This document shows, one piece after another, positions 36,571-44,902 of a DNA stretch of 64,000 nt (position 1 is the first letter of the stretch; every line of letters starts with the position of its first letter). The translations under genes and the position numbers were made by a program. A model generated the notes under the pieces. That model was given only the letters and a program-made list of their open reading frames with translations, did no database searches and was not told the DNA's origin. The stretch covers positions 95,776 through 159,775 of the forward strand of contig NZ_JNYD01000016.1 in assembly GCF_000717175.1 (NCBI RefSeq), read 5' to 3'. This stretch comes from Pseudonocardia autotrophica (GTDB lineage: Bacteria > Actinomycetota > Actinomycetes > Mycobacteriales > Pseudonocardiaceae).

Positions 36571-37455
36571 ATGGACGAGGTCGCTGCGGTACGCCGGTTC
36601 CACCGGGCGGTCGTGCGCCGGGTCGGTGCGCTCGAGGAGGGCTATCTCGGTCGCGACCGGCCGCTCGGCCAGGCGCGGCTGCTGTGGGAGATCGGCCCGG
36701 AAGGGGCGGAGGTGCGAGACCTGCGCGCCCGGCTCGGCCTCGACTCGGGGTACCTCTCCCGGATGCTGCGGGCGTTGGAGGCGGCGGGGCTCGTCACCGT
36801 CGACGCCGACGGGACCGACGGGCGGGTGCGGCGCGCGCGGCTCACCGCGGCGGGGCGGGCGGAGCGGGTCGAGCTCGACCGCCGGTCGGACGCGCTGGCC
36901 GCGTCGATCCTCGAGCCGCTGAACCCCCGGCAGCGCGACCGGCTGATCGCCGCGACGGCCGAGGTCGAGCGCCTGCTCGTCGCCTCCACGGTGCGGGTCG
37001 CGGTCACGCCGCCGACCCGGCCGGAGGCGCAGGAGTGCCTGCGCGCCTACGCCAACGAGCTCGCCGAACGGTTCGACGGGGGCTTCGACCCGACGGTCGG
37101 CCCGGCCGCCGGGGCCGCCGAGTTCACCCCGCCGAAGGGGGAGTTCCTGGTCGCGATGCTCGACGGCGAGCCGGTGGGGTGCGTCGGCGTGCGGTTCCGT
37201 CCCGACGTCGCGGAGATCAAGCGGATGTGGGTGGCGCCCGCGGCGCGGGGTCTCGGTCTGGCCCGGCGGCTGCTGGCCGAGATCGAGGAGCGGGCGCGCG
37301 TGCACGGGCTGCGTGCGACGCGGCTCGACACGAACGGGACGCTCGTCGAGGCGATCGCGCTCTACCGGTCGGCGGGATACCGCGAGGTCCCGCCCTTCAA
37401 CGACAACCCCTACGCCCAGCACTGGTTCGCCAGGGAACTCGATCCCGCCGGGTAG
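36571..37455 (+). CDS. MarR regulator fused to GNAT acetyltransferase
   Basis: Two-domain protein of 294 residues. Residues 1-145 are a MarR winged helix (ARLLWEIGPEGAEVRDLRAR, GLDSGYLSRMLRALEAAGLV, wing DGTDGRVRRARLTAAG). Residues 150-294 are a GNAT acetyltransferase with motif A near 215-240 (VAPAARGLGLARRLLAEIEE) and the C-terminal YRSAGYREVPPFNDNPYA. Such fusions are known but their substrates are not. It starts 10 bases after the Clp gene, suggesting shared transcription, and ends 33 bases before the LacI gene. Confidence 0.9.
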   Translation: MDEVAAVRRFHRAVVRRVGALEEGYLGRDRPLGQARLLWEIGPEGAEVRDLRARLGLDSGYLSRMLRALEAAGLVTVDADGTDGRVRRARLTAAGRAERVELDRRSDALAASILEPLNPRQRDRLIAATAEVERLLVASTVRVAVTPPTRPEAQECLRAYANELAERFDGGFDPTVGPAAGAAEFTPPKGEFLVAMLDGEPVGCVGVRFRPDVAEIKRMWVAPAARGLGLARRLLAEIEERARVHGLRATRLDTNGTLVEAIALYRSAGYREVPPFNDNPYAQHWFARELDPAG

Positions 37456-37488
37456 GGTCGCCGCGAGCCGTCCCGGGGGAGGTCGCTG

Positions 37489-38484
37489 ATGGCGGGCCGC
37501 CGCCCCACGCTGAAGGACGTCGCGGCGCGGGCCGGGGTCTCCCGGGCGACCGCCTCCCTGGTGATCCGCGAGGAGCGGGGGCCGAGCGCCGCCTCCCGCG
37601 AACGCGTGCGGGCCGCGGCGGCCGAGCTCGGCTACGTGCCCGACCCCACGGCCCAGGTGCTGCGCCGGCGCCGCAGCCGGCTCCTCGGCGTGGTCTTCAC
37701 CGCGCGGGACGCCTTCCACGCCGACCTGCTCGACGGCCTCTACCCGGCCGCCGAGGAACGCGGCTACACCGTGGTGCTCGGCGCCGTCTCGCCCGTCCGG
37801 CGGCAGGAGCGGGCCGTCGAGGCGTTGCTCGCGTCGCGCTGCGAGGCGCTGGTGCTGCTGGCGGGGCGGTACGGCCCGGCCGAGCTGGAGGGGCTCGCGG
37901 CGCGGCTGCCGGTCGTCGACGTCGGGCGGGTCGGCGCGGGTTCCGCGCAGGTCGACGCCGTGGAGAGCGCCGACGACGAGGGGGTCGCGGCCGCGGTCGA
38001 CCACCTCGTCGGGCTGGGGCACCGGGCGATCGTCCACGTCGACGGCGGCGAGCAGCCGGGCGCGGAGGAGCGGCGGCAGGGCTACCGGGACGCGATGCTC
38101 CGGCACGGGCTGGCCGCGCGGATCCTGCCCGGCGACAACACCGAGGTCTCCGGGGCCGCGGCGGTGTCGGAGCTGCTCCCGGACCTGCCCACCGCCATCC
38201 TCGCGAACAACGACCAGTGCGCCGTCGGCGTGCTCGACGCCCTGCGCCGGCAGGGGATCGACGTGCCCGGCCGGGTCTCGGTGATCGGCTACGACGACAG
38301 CCAGCTCTCCCGCCTCGCCCACGTCGACCTCACGACGGTCGCGCAGGACACGGCGGAGATCGCCCGCCTCGCCGTCGGCTGCGTGCTGGAGCGGGTGGAG
38401 GGGGAGGAGACGCCGGCCCCCCGCCGCATCCGCCTCCGCCCCCACCTCGTGGTGCGGGGGACGACGGGGAAGCCGGGGGTGTGA
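37489..38484 (+). CDS. LacI family transcriptional regulator
   Basis: Repressor of 331 residues. The N-terminal DNA-binding helix-turn-helix and hinge (TLKDVAARAGVSRATASLVI, 8-27, then LGYVPDPTAQVLRRRRS) precede a periplasmic-binding-protein-like sensor domain (RLLGVVFTARDAFHADLLDG, ILANNDQCAVGVLDALRR, SVIGYDDSQLSRLAHVDLTT). A LacI-type operator dyad lies about 415 bases downstream in front of the Gfo/Idh/MocA gene, so it probably represses that gene in response to a sugar or polyol, possibly inositol. ATG 37489 with gggggagg upstream. Confidence 0.93.
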   Translation: MAGRRPTLKDVAARAGVSRATASLVIREERGPSAASRERVRAAAAELGYVPDPTAQVLRRRRSRLLGVVFTARDAFHADLLDGLYPAAEERGYTVVLGAVSPVRRQERAVEALLASRCEALVLLAGRYGPAELEGLAARLPVVDVGRVGAGSAQVDAVESADDEGVAAAVDHLVGLGHRAIVHVDGGEQPGAEERRQGYRDAMLRHGLAARILPGDNTEVSGAAAVSELLPDLPTAILANNDQCAVGVLDALRRQGIDVPGRVSVIGYDDSQLSRLAHVDLTTVAQDTAEIARLAVGCVLERVEGEETPAPRRIRLRPHLVVRGTTGKPGV

Positions 38485-38514
38485 GGGGATCCGAGGGTTC
38501 GCTAGCCGTGCGCG

Positions 38515-38660
38515 CATCCTGCCAGGGCGGCTCGCACCCGCTCGGCCCGCCGCACACCCGCACGACCGCCTCACACCCGCTGCAGCGCCGCGGCACACCT
38601 CGAAGATCTGCGGCGCACCCCGTCGACAGGATGTGAAGCGTTCGAAGGGAGTGTGGGAGG
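38515..38660. repeat. Degenerate CACA/TGTG intergenic repeat, copy 2
   Basis: Units ctcgcacccgct, cgcacacccgca, ctcacacccgctgcagcgcc and ggcacacctcg run 38530-38600, followed after cccgtcgacagg by inverted tgtg units at 38631 and 38652. cgctgcagcgcc and cccgtcgac match pieces of the array at 2.5-2.8 kb. It lies downstream of the LacI gene in the 472-base gap before the inositol-dehydrogenase-like gene. Besides the promoter and operator at its 3' end no gene is supported in the gap. Confidence 0.5.
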
Positions 38661-38856
38661 GCGGCGCGTTTCCGGCCCGGCGCGGCCGAGCGTGCCCAGA
38701 GCTTGCGACGGCCGTTCTTCGGGGCTGAGTCGAGATGAACGTGGTGGTCGTGGTCCGAGGGGCCAGCGGGCGTGCTTGTGACGAAGCAGTCTGAGGACCC
38801 GGCGGACGCGGTCGAGGCCGCGCGGGCCGAGGGCCCCGGTCTGCCGCCGCCGGGAC

Positions 38857-38886
38857 TTGACGCACCTCGCCGCCCGGCCCCACACT
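38857..38886 (+). promoter_or_regulatory. Probable promoter of the Gfo/Idh/MocA gene
   Basis: A -35 TTGACG (38857-38862), an 18-base spacer and a -10 CACACT (38881-38886). The inferred transcription start near 38893 places the adjacent LacI-type operator just downstream, a repressing position. Confidence 0.5.
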
Positions 38887-38899
38887 CTCCCCGCACCAC

Positions 38900-38913
38900 T
38901 TAGATCGATCTAA
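38900..38913. promoter_or_regulatory. LacI-type operator dyad
   Basis: A perfect 14-base palindrome TTAGATCGATCTAA with a central CG, the layout of LacI-family sites, and strikingly AT-rich for this genome. It sits 43 bases before the ATG at 38957 and 417 bases after the LacI-family gene, right after a promoter-like pair. The LacI protein upstream is the obvious binder; this is inference. Confidence 0.75.
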
Positions 38914-38956
38914 ACCACGCCCGCGCCCACCGGCGCCACGGTGCGAAGGAGCTCTC

Positions 38957-39952
38957 ATGCTGCGAGTGGCCCTGTTCGGATGCGGCCGGATCGGGCGGGT
39001 GCACGCCGCCGCCGTCGCCGCCCACCCCCGGGCCGAGCTCGCGTGGGTGTGCGACCCGATGGAGGCGGCCGCCAAGGAGCTGGCCGGGCAGTACGGGGCC
39101 GAGGCGAGCTCGGACGTCGCCGCGGTGCTGGCCGACGAGTCCGTCGACGCGGCGATCGTCGCCTCGCCGACCCCCACCCACGTCGACCTGCTGACCGCCG
39201 CGGTCCGGGCCGGCAAGGCCGTGATGTGCGAGAAGCCGATCGACCTCGACCTCGCGCGCGTCGACGCCTGCTGGGCCGAGATCGGCGCGCTGTCCCCGAT
39301 CGTCATGGTGGGCTTCAACCGCCGCTTCGACCCGTCGTTCCGCGAGATCCGCGACCGGGTCGCGGCGGGCGAGATCGGCCGTCTCGAGCAGCTCGTGATC
39401 ACCAGCCGGGACCCCGCCCCGGCGCCGAAGGCGTACATCGAGACCTCCGGCGGGCTGTTCCGCGACATGACGATCCACGACTTCGACATGGCCCGCTTCC
39501 TGCTGGGCGAGGTCGTCGAGGTGCAGGCCATGGGCGCCAACCTGATCGAGCCGTACATCGCCGAGGCCGGGGACATCGACTCCGCCGTCGTGGTGCTGCG
39601 CTCGACCGACGGGGCGCTCGCGCAGATCACCAACTCTCGGCGCTGCGTGTTCGGCTACGACCAGCGCGTGGAGGCGTTCGGCGCGACCGGCATGCTCACT
39701 GCGCAGAACCAGCTGCCGACGAGCGTGCGTTACGCCGGCGCGGACCGCAGCGAGGCCGCCGCGCCGTACCAGAACTTCTTCCTCGAGCGGTACAGCGCCG
39801 CGTACGCCCTCGAGCTCGACCACTTCGTGACGGCCGTCGAGTCCGGCACCGCGCCTTCGCCGAGCTTCGCCGACGGCCGGGCCGCGCTCGTCCTCGCCGA
39901 CGCAGCCGCGGAGAGCCTCCGCACCGGGGGTACGGTCCGCGTCGCGGGATGA
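38957..39952 (+). CDS. Gfo/Idh/MocA oxidoreductase (inositol 2-dehydrogenase-like)
   Basis: NAD(P)-dependent dehydrogenase of 331 residues. N-terminal Rossmann motif ALFGCGRIGRVHAAAVAAH (4-22, core GCGRIGRVH), the EKP motif at 92-94 with catalytic Lys93 (VMCEKPIDLDL) and the second-domain GGLFRDMTIHDFDMARFLLG, whose DxxxHD-like pattern is typical of inositol 2-dehydrogenase IolG. ATG 38957 follows gaaggagc. The LacI-type operator immediately upstream fits sugar/polyol control. No other iol catabolic gene is adjacent, so the exact substrate remains open. Confidence 0.88.
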   Translation: MLRVALFGCGRIGRVHAAAVAAHPRAELAWVCDPMEAAAKELAGQYGAEASSDVAAVLADESVDAAIVASPTPTHVDLLTAAVRAGKAVMCEKPIDLDLARVDACWAEIGALSPIVMVGFNRRFDPSFREIRDRVAAGEIGRLEQLVITSRDPAPAPKAYIETSGGLFRDMTIHDFDMARFLLGEVVEVQAMGANLIEPYIAEAGDIDSAVVVLRSTDGALAQITNSRRCVFGYDQRVEAFGATGMLTAQNQLPTSVRYAGADRSEAAAPYQNFFLERYSAAYALELDHFVTAVESGTAPSPSFADGRAALVLADAAAESLRTGGTVRVAG

Positions 39953-39981
39953 CCCGGGGGCGCGGCGGCGTTGGGATCAGC

Positions 39982-40275
39982 ATGACGATGCTCGCCACCG
40001 CGCCGGCCAGGGCGCGCACCCTCGACGACCTGTTCGCCGACGCCCTGCGCGACGCCGAGCGCATGGCCCCGGGCCTGCTCCTGCTCGCGTTCGACGGCTC
40101 GGACGAGGTCGAGGCCGACGCCCGCCGGCTGCTGACGACGGACCCCGGCTGCGCCTTCGTGCGGTTCGCGGTGCACCGCGAGGACGGCGAGGTCGTGGTC
40201 GAGGTCCGGGCACCCGAGTCCCACCCGGAGATCCTCGAGGCCCTCGTGGTGAGGGCCATGTCCGCGGGACGCTGA
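39982..40275 (+). CDS. Hypothetical protein
   Basis: Protein of 97 residues from ATG 39982; an in-frame ATG at 39949 overlaps the preceding stop by 4 bases and would add 11 residues (MTRGRGGVGIS). The sequence is acidic with an alternating pattern (LDDLFADALRDAERMAPGLL, FDGSDEVEADARRLLTTD, FVRFAVHREDGEVVVEVRAP). No known motif is visible. Close spacing suggests co-transcription with the Gfo/Idh/MocA gene, but no functional tie is known. Confidence 0.6.
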   Translation: MTMLATAPARARTLDDLFADALRDAERMAPGLLLLAFDGSDEVEADARRLLTTDPGCAFVRFAVHREDGEVVVEVRAPESHPEILEALVVRAMSAGR

Positions 40276-40300
40276 CCGGGAGATCGGCCAGACTGGTCGC

Positions 40301-41125
40301 ATGACCGGCACCCTCGGCGAGGTGACCACCCGCACCGTCGGAGGGCGCACGCTCCGCGTCGCGATCCGTCGCGGCAACCCCTCCCGAACCCCGTTACTGC
40401 TGCTCAACGGCATCGGCGCCCGCCTCGAGATGCTCGAGCCGTTCGTCGAGGCGCTGCCCCGTGAGCTGGAGGTGATCCGGTTCGACGTCCCGGGCGTCGG
40501 CGGATCGCCGCGGCCCCGGATGCCGTACCACATGGCGACCTTCGCGCTGACCGTCGGCAAGCTCGTGCGTGAGCTGGGCTACGGGAAGGTCGACGTCCTG
40601 GGCTACTCCTGGGGTGGCGGGCTCGCCCAGCAGTCCGCGCTCACCGGACGGGACTGGGTCCGCCGCCTGGTGCTGGTCGCCACCGGCACCGGTTCGCTGA
40701 TGGTGCCGGCCCGGCCCGCGGTGCTGAGCAAGATGCTGACCCCGCGGCGCTACCGCGACCCCGCCTACGCCGCGCAGGTCGCCGGTGAGATCTACGGCGG
40801 CTCGATGCGCACGCACCCCGAGCGTGCCGCCCGCCTCCTGCAGTCGTCCGACGACGGCGACCCCGCGGGCTACGAGCGCGGCTACCTCTACCAGCTCCTC
40901 GCCGGCGCGGGCTGGACCACGCTGCCGGTCCTGCGCCTGATCGCGGCGCGGACGCTGATCGTCTCCGGGGACGACGACCCGATCATCCCGCTGGTCAACG
41001 CCAGGGTCCTGCGCCACGGCATCCCCGACTCGCACCTGCACGTGTACCGCGGCGGGCACCTGGCGCTGCTCACCGAGTCCCACGAGCTGGCACCGGTGAT
41101 CGACCGCTTCCTCACCGCTCCGTGA
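40301..41125 (+). CDS. Alpha/beta hydrolase, PHA depolymerase (PhaZ)-like
   Basis: Hydrolase of 274 residues with strong similarity in pattern to intracellular medium-chain polyhydroxyalkanoate depolymerases: LLLLNGIGARLEMLEPFVEA, VIRFDVPGVGGSPRP and LVATGTGSLMVPARPAVL. Catalytic residues: nucleophile Ser103 in LGYSWGGG, an acid in SGDDDPIIPL (about 226-232) and His253 in YRGGHLALL. No PHA synthase or phasin gene is near, so the function is family-based. ATG 40301 is clear. Confidence 0.88.
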   Translation: MTGTLGEVTTRTVGGRTLRVAIRRGNPSRTPLLLLNGIGARLEMLEPFVEALPRELEVIRFDVPGVGGSPRPRMPYHMATFALTVGKLVRELGYGKVDVLGYSWGGGLAQQSALTGRDWVRRLVLVATGTGSLMVPARPAVLSKMLTPRRYRDPAYAAQVAGEIYGGSMRTHPERAARLLQSSDDGDPAGYERGYLYQLLAGAGWTTLPVLRLIAARTLIVSGDDDPIIPLVNARVLRHGIPDSHLHVYRGGHLALLTESHELAPVIDRFLTAP

Positions 41126-41165
41126 CGGGGCGGCGCAAGCCGAACGGCGTGATCAGGCGGCGTGA

Positions 41166-41708
41166 TCAGGCGTCGGACGACCGACCGCCGAGCACAGGCG
41201 TCACCGCCACGTAGGTCACCGCCGCCGCGCACCCGGCCACGACCAGCGCCGCGCCGCCCACCGGCCCGCCGAGCGCGAGCTCCCGGAGGGCCACACCGAT
41301 CGCGAGCGCGAGCCCGACCAGCACGGCCACGGCCAGGACCGCGCCCGCCAGCCCGGGCCGCCGCCGCACCACGGCCACGGCGACCACCAACACCGCTGCG
41401 ACGACCGCGCCGCCGAGCGCGAAGTCCGGGCCCGTCACCGGCACCCGCCAGCCGAACAGGGCGGCGACGTAGGCGGCCCAGGAGAGTCCCGCCCGCATCG
41501 CCGCGGCGCGCATCGGGCCCGGCTGCGCGACCACCGACAGCGCCAGCACCCCTGCCGCGACCACCACCAGGAGCACCGCGATCGCCGTGGAGGTCCAGGT
41601 CAGCGTGGCGAACCCGAGGTAGGCGGCGGCCACGCCGAGGCCGACGCACAGCGCTCCCGCCCAACCCAGCGGGCCAGGTCGGTGGGGCCTGCGCGCGCTG
41701 TCGGTCAC
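41166..41708 (-). CDS. Hypothetical multi-pass membrane protein
   Basis: Protein of 180 residues with about six hydrophobic segments (WAGALCVGLGVAAAYLGFA, TAIAVLLVVVAAGVLALSVV, GGAVVAAVLVVAVAVV, AVLAVAVLVGLALAIGVAL, AALVVAGCAAAVTYVAV). GTG 41708 (VTDSARRPHRPG) is preferred to a longer version from 41801 that would be encoded through palindrome copy 3. No family recognised. Divergent from the enoyl-CoA hydratase gene. Confidence 0.7.
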   Translation of the reverse strand: MTDSARRPHRPGPLGWAGALCVGLGVAAAYLGFATLTWTSTAIAVLLVVVAAGVLALSVVAQPGPMRAAAMRAGLSWAAYVAALFGWRVPVTGPDFALGGAVVAAVLVVAVAVVRRRPGLAGAVLAVAVLVGLALAIGVALRELALGGPVGGAALVVAGCAAAVTYVAVTPVLGGRSSDA

Positions 41709-41760
41709 GTTGCCGGTGTCGCCCCGGCGCGCCGCGGTGTTACCGCAGGTCGCCCGGGGT

Positions 41761-41802
41761 CGTGCGTGGCAACTGCCCCTAGAGGGGCAGTCGGCACGCA
41801 CG
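41761..41802. repeat. 42-bp palindromic element, copy 3
   Basis: Arms 41761-41780 and 41783-41802 around the loop ag. Core tgcccctagaggggca identical to copy 1; outer arms cgtgcgtggcaac and gtcggcacgcacg pair with two mismatches. Unlike copies 1 and 2 it lies between divergent genes, 20 bases before the hydratase ATG, so it is not a simple 3'-end terminator. Confidence 0.93.
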
Positions 41803-41821
41803 GGGGAGGGATGATCGGGGC

Positions 41822-42703
41822 ATGACGTACGAGACCCTCGACTACACGGTGCGCGACGGCATTCTCACGCTCACCCTGAACCGGCCGGACAAGCTCAACT
41901 CCTTCACCGTGACCATGGCGGAGGAGCTGATCGCGGCCTACGACCGGGCGAGCGCCGACGACGAGGTGGGCGCGATCGTCGTGACGGGGGCCGGCCGGGC
42001 GTTCTGCGCGGGCATGGACCTGTCGTCGGAGGGCAACGTGTTCGGCCTCGACGAGTCGCAGCAGCCGACGCTGCGGGACCTGCAGGAGCGCTTCGAGGAC
42101 CCGGAGATCGTCGACGGTGTGCGCGACACCGGCGGGCAGGTCTCGCTCGCCGTCTACCGCTGCACCAAGCCCGTGATCGCCGCGATCAACGGCGCCGCGG
42201 TGGGTATCGGGGCGACGATGACCCTGCCGATGGACGTGCGGCTGGCCTCGGACAACGCCCGGATCGGCTTCGTGTTCGGCCGGCTCGGGATCGTGCCGGA
42301 GGCAGCCTCCACCTGGTTCCTTCCCCGGATCGTCGGGATCAGCAGGGCGCTGGAGTGGGTCTACTCGGCCGACATCCTGAGCGCGCAGGAGGCGCTCGAC
42401 GGCGGCCTGCTCCGGTCCGTCGTGCCCGCCGACCAGCTGCTGGACACGGCGTACGCGCTCGCCCGCAAGTTCGTCGACGGGCACTCGCCGGTGGCCACGG
42501 CGCTGATGCGGCAGATGATGTACCGCAACAGCGCGGCGCCGCACCCGGTCGAGGCGCACCGCGTCGACTCGCTCGCGATGTTCTACACGTCGATCGCCGA
42601 CGGGAAGGAGGGCGTGCGCGCGTTCCTGGAGAAGCGGCCGGCGGAGTTCACCGGCCGGGCCAGCGCGCTGCCGCCCTTCGCCCCGTGGCAGGCCGACGAC
42701 TGA
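41822..42703 (+). CDS. Enoyl-CoA hydratase/isomerase family protein
   Basis: Crotonase-fold protein of 293 residues. LTLNRPDKLNSFTVTMAEEL opens the domain; the oxyanion-hole loop VTGAGRAFCAGMDLSSEG (about 52-69) and AINGAAVGIGATMTLPMDVR (second oxyanion region) are intact, then FGRLGIVPEAASTWFLPRIVG with a Glu in the place of catalytic Glu in hydratases. A longer C-terminus resembles many actinobacterial enoyl-CoA hydratases. Substrate unknown. ggggga-ggg upstream of ATG 41822 is about 10 bases away. Confidence 0.92.
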   Translation: MTYETLDYTVRDGILTLTLNRPDKLNSFTVTMAEELIAAYDRASADDEVGAIVVTGAGRAFCAGMDLSSEGNVFGLDESQQPTLRDLQERFEDPEIVDGVRDTGGQVSLAVYRCTKPVIAAINGAAVGIGATMTLPMDVRLASDNARIGFVFGRLGIVPEAASTWFLPRIVGISRALEWVYSADILSAQEALDGGLLRSVVPADQLLDTAYALARKFVDGHSPVATALMRQMMYRNSAAPHPVEAHRVDSLAMFYTSIADGKEGVRAFLEKRPAEFTGRASALPPFAPWQADD

Positions 42704-42711
42704 GCTGAGTC

Positions 42712-42858
42712 TCAGTACGCGATGAAGAGGATCTCGTCGCGCGAGTACTCGTGGCCCGGGTGCTTCTCCTTGAGGTGGGCCTGGGTCTTGGCGACGAGGT
42801 CGTCCTCGTCCGTGCCCTGGATCTGCTCGCCGCACGGGCAGTTCAGTCGCGTCTTCAT
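42712..42858 (-). CDS. DUF1059 small protein
   Basis: A 48-residue protein starting MKTRLNCPCGEQIQGTDEDD and ending in HEYSRDEILFIAY. Two Cys (CPC) near the N-terminus and a His-rich KEKHPGHEY motif are diagnostic of the DUF1059 family, a likely zinc-ribbon-like fold of unknown role. The ribosome site aaggag lies 7 bases ahead of ATG 42858 and forms part of the palindrome ccttccggaagg (42868-42879), which could hide it. It is convergent with the hydratase gene. Confidence 0.85.
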   Translation of the reverse strand: MKTRLNCPCGEQIQGTDEDDLVAKTQAHLKEKHPGHEYSRDEILFIAY

Positions 42859-42916
42859 CGGGATCTCCTTCCGGAAGGTATGCACCGACCCTAATGCGGA
42901 ACCGTGCGACCTGTGA

Positions 42917-43654
42917 TCAGCCCCGCCCGATGAACGGCATGGTCGTGGCCGTGAGGGTGAGGAACTGGACGTTCGCGTCGAGCGGGAGGTTCGCCATGTA
43001 GCGGACGGCGTCGGCGACGTGCCCGGCGTCGAAGGTCGGCTCCGGTCGCACCGAGCCGTCCGCCTGGCGCGCCCCCGTGGCGATCCCCGCTGTCATGTCC
43101 GTGGCCGCGTTGCCGATGTCGATCTGCCCGCAGGCGATGTTGTAGGCGCGGCCGTCGAGCGAGATCGACCGGGTCAGGCCGGTGATCGCGTGCTTGGTGG
43201 CCGTGTAGGCCGCGCTGCCGGGGCGCGGCACGTGCGCCGAGATCGAGCCGTTGTTGACGATCCGGCCGCCCTGCGGGTCCTGCTCGCGCATCACCGCGAA
43301 CGCCGCCCGGGCGCAGAGGAACGAGCCGGTGAGGTTGGTGTCGACGGCCGCGCGCCAGGCGGCGACCTCGATCTCGTCGGGCGTGCCGGTGGGGCCGAAC
43401 GTGCCGGCGTTGTTGACCAGCAGGTCCACCCGGCCCCACGCCCCGACGGCCGCGCGGAACAGCGCCGCGACCGACTCCTCGTCGGCGACGTCCGTGGGTA
43501 CGGCGAGCGCGTCGGCGAACCCCTCGGCGGTCTCCGCCAGCGGCTCGGGCCGCCGCCCCGCCAGGGCGACCGCCCAGCCGTCCTCCAGGAGGGCGCGGCC
43601 GATGACCCGGCCCAGCCCCGATCCCGCTCCGGTCACGACCGCGGTGCGCTGCAT
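42917..43654 (-). CDS. SDR family oxidoreductase
   Basis: Short-chain dehydrogenase of 245 residues. Cofactor motif [13 protein letters not shown] (7-19), NNAG (81-84) and the catalytic set Ser near 139 ([17 protein letters not shown]) with Tyr150 and Lys154 in YTATKHAI. Asp at DVADEES suggests the usual nucleotide specificity loop; an Arg pair ([10 protein letters not shown]) after beta-2 suggests NADP(H). Sequence resembles FabG-like enzymes without their exact marks; substrate unknown. Confidence 0.92.
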   Translation of the reverse strand: MQRTAVVTGAGSGLGRVIGRALLEDGWAVALAGRRPEPLAETAEGFADALAVPTDVADEESVAALFRAAVGAWGRVDLLVNNAGTFGPTGTPDEIEVAAWRAAVDTNLTGSFLCARAAFAVMREQDPQGGRIVNNGSISAHVPRPGSAAYTATKHAITGLTRSISLDGRAYNIACGQIDIGNAATDMTAGIATGARQADGSVRPEPTFDAGHVADAVRYMANLPLDANVQFLTLTATTMPFIGRG

Positions 43655-43686
43655 GCGGAGGTTCTACCGGAACCGACGGCGGGAGA

Positions 43687-44799
43687 TCAGTCCGCCACGG
43701 CCCAGCGCTGCTCGATCCGCCCGTAGCGCCAGACCGCGAGCGCCCCGAGCCAGGTGACCACGAAGAGGGCGACGACGAGGTACCCCACCACCTCGAGGTC
43801 GAGCGCGGCCAGCGTGGCCAGCGGCCCCGTCGTGACGTGCAGCTTCTCGCCGAGCAGCTGCAGCAGCTCGATCAGCCCGATCACCAGCGCCACGACCACC
43901 GACAGCGCCGTGACGGTGAGGTTGTAGAAGACCTTGCGTACCGGGGTGACGAACGCCCACTGATAGGCGGCGGACATGAACACGCCGTCGGCGGTGTCGA
44001 ACAGGCTCATCCCCGCGGCGAACAGCACCGGGATGACCAGGATCGCGTACCAGGGTAGCTGCGCCGCCGCGGCGCCACCGGCGAGGACGAGCAGCGTGAC
44101 CTCGGTGGCGGTGTCGAACCCGATGCCGAACACGAACCCGACCACGTACATGTGCCAGGGCTTCGACACCGCCCGCAGGGCCCGGCCGAGGATCCGGGCC
44201 AGCAGGCCGCGGGAGGCGAGGTGCCGCTCGAGGGCCTCGTCGTCGAGCGGCTCGGTGCGCATCCGCGCGAACACCCGCGCGATGCCGATCATCGCCTGCA
44301 GGTTGAGCAGCCCGATCAGGACCAGGAACCCGCCGCCGACCAGGGTGCCGACCAGGCCGAGGGTCTCCTTGACCGACGACGAGTCGTCGCCCAGCTCTCC
44401 GGCCAGCGCGCGGACGCCGAGGGCGAGCAGCAGCGCCAGCACGAACACCACCGAGGAGTGGCCGAGGGAGAACCAGAATCCGACGCCGCGGGCCCGTTTC
44501 CCCTCGCTGACCAGCTTGCGGGTGGTGTTGTCGATCGCGGCGACGTGGTCGGCGTCGAAGGCGTGCCGCATGCCGAGCAGGTAGGCGGTGAGGCCGACGC
44601 CGAGCCCGAACGTGCCGCCCGAGGCCAGCGCGAGGTGCTGCGGCGCGACCACCGCGGCCAGCAGCGTCCAGCCGCCGAGCGTGAGCAGCAGGATCACCGC
44701 CGCCATCCCCGCGAGGTGCCGGCGGTCCGTGCGGTCGAAACGGGTGCGCGACGCGGACGGCGTGCAGGGAGCGGTCACACCGCCGATGCTCGCATGCAC
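43687..44799 (-). CDS. NicO/NiCoT nickel-cobalt permease
   Basis: Membrane transporter of 370 residues of the HoxN/NixA/NicO class. The signature helix LGMRHAFDADHVAAIDNTTRK carries the metal-binding HAFDADH (His79-His85), and the second family motif FVFGIGFDTATEVTLL is present. About eight membrane segments. GTG 44778 is an alternative start. It should bring in Ni2+ or Co2+, the latter relevant to the cobalamin genes at 9-23 kb. Two dyads ATGGWWCCAT lie upstream. Confidence 0.93.
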   Translation of the reverse strand: MHASIGGVTAPCTPSASRTRFDRTDRRHLAGMAAVILLLTLGGWTLLAAVVAPQHLALASGGTFGLGVGLTAYLLGMRHAFDADHVAAIDNTTRKLVSEGKRARGVGFWFSLGHSSVVFVLALLLALGVRALAGELGDDSSSVKETLGLVGTLVGGGFLVLIGLLNLQAMIGIARVFARMRTEPLDDEALERHLASRGLLARILGRALRAVSKPWHMYVVGFVFGIGFDTATEVTLLVLAGGAAAAQLPWYAILVIPVLFAAGMSLFDTADGVFMSAAYQWAFVTPVRKVFYNLTVTALSVVVALVIGLIELLQLLGEKLHVTTGPLATLAALDLEVVGYLVVALFVVTWLGALAVWRYGRIEQRWAVAD

Positions 44800-44851
44800 A
44801 GTTCTTCAGGTGGAAGACCGTGTGCGCGTGCCGTTTCGCAAGGTCCGCATC

Positions 44852-44902
44852 ATGGTTCCATGACGTCCGAATTGCGGCGTCGAATCGGCGTTATGGAACC
44901 AT
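44852..44902. promoter_or_regulatory. Paired ATGG-WW-CCAT dyads upstream of the nickel/cobalt permease
   Basis: Two near-palindromes: tcATGGTTCCATga (core 44852-44861) and ttATGGAACCATaa (core 44893-44902), symmetric except for the central TT/AA. Their centres are 41 bases apart, close to four helical turns. The second overlaps the stop codon of the GT87 gene. They may be operators for a metal-responsive regulator acting on the permease gene. Confidence 0.6.

Noticed and set aside
38772..38903. Small plus-strand frame starting GTG (VLVTKQSEDPADAV...)
   Set aside because: It contains the promoter of the next gene and ends in the operator; no ribosome site, low-complexity C-terminus.
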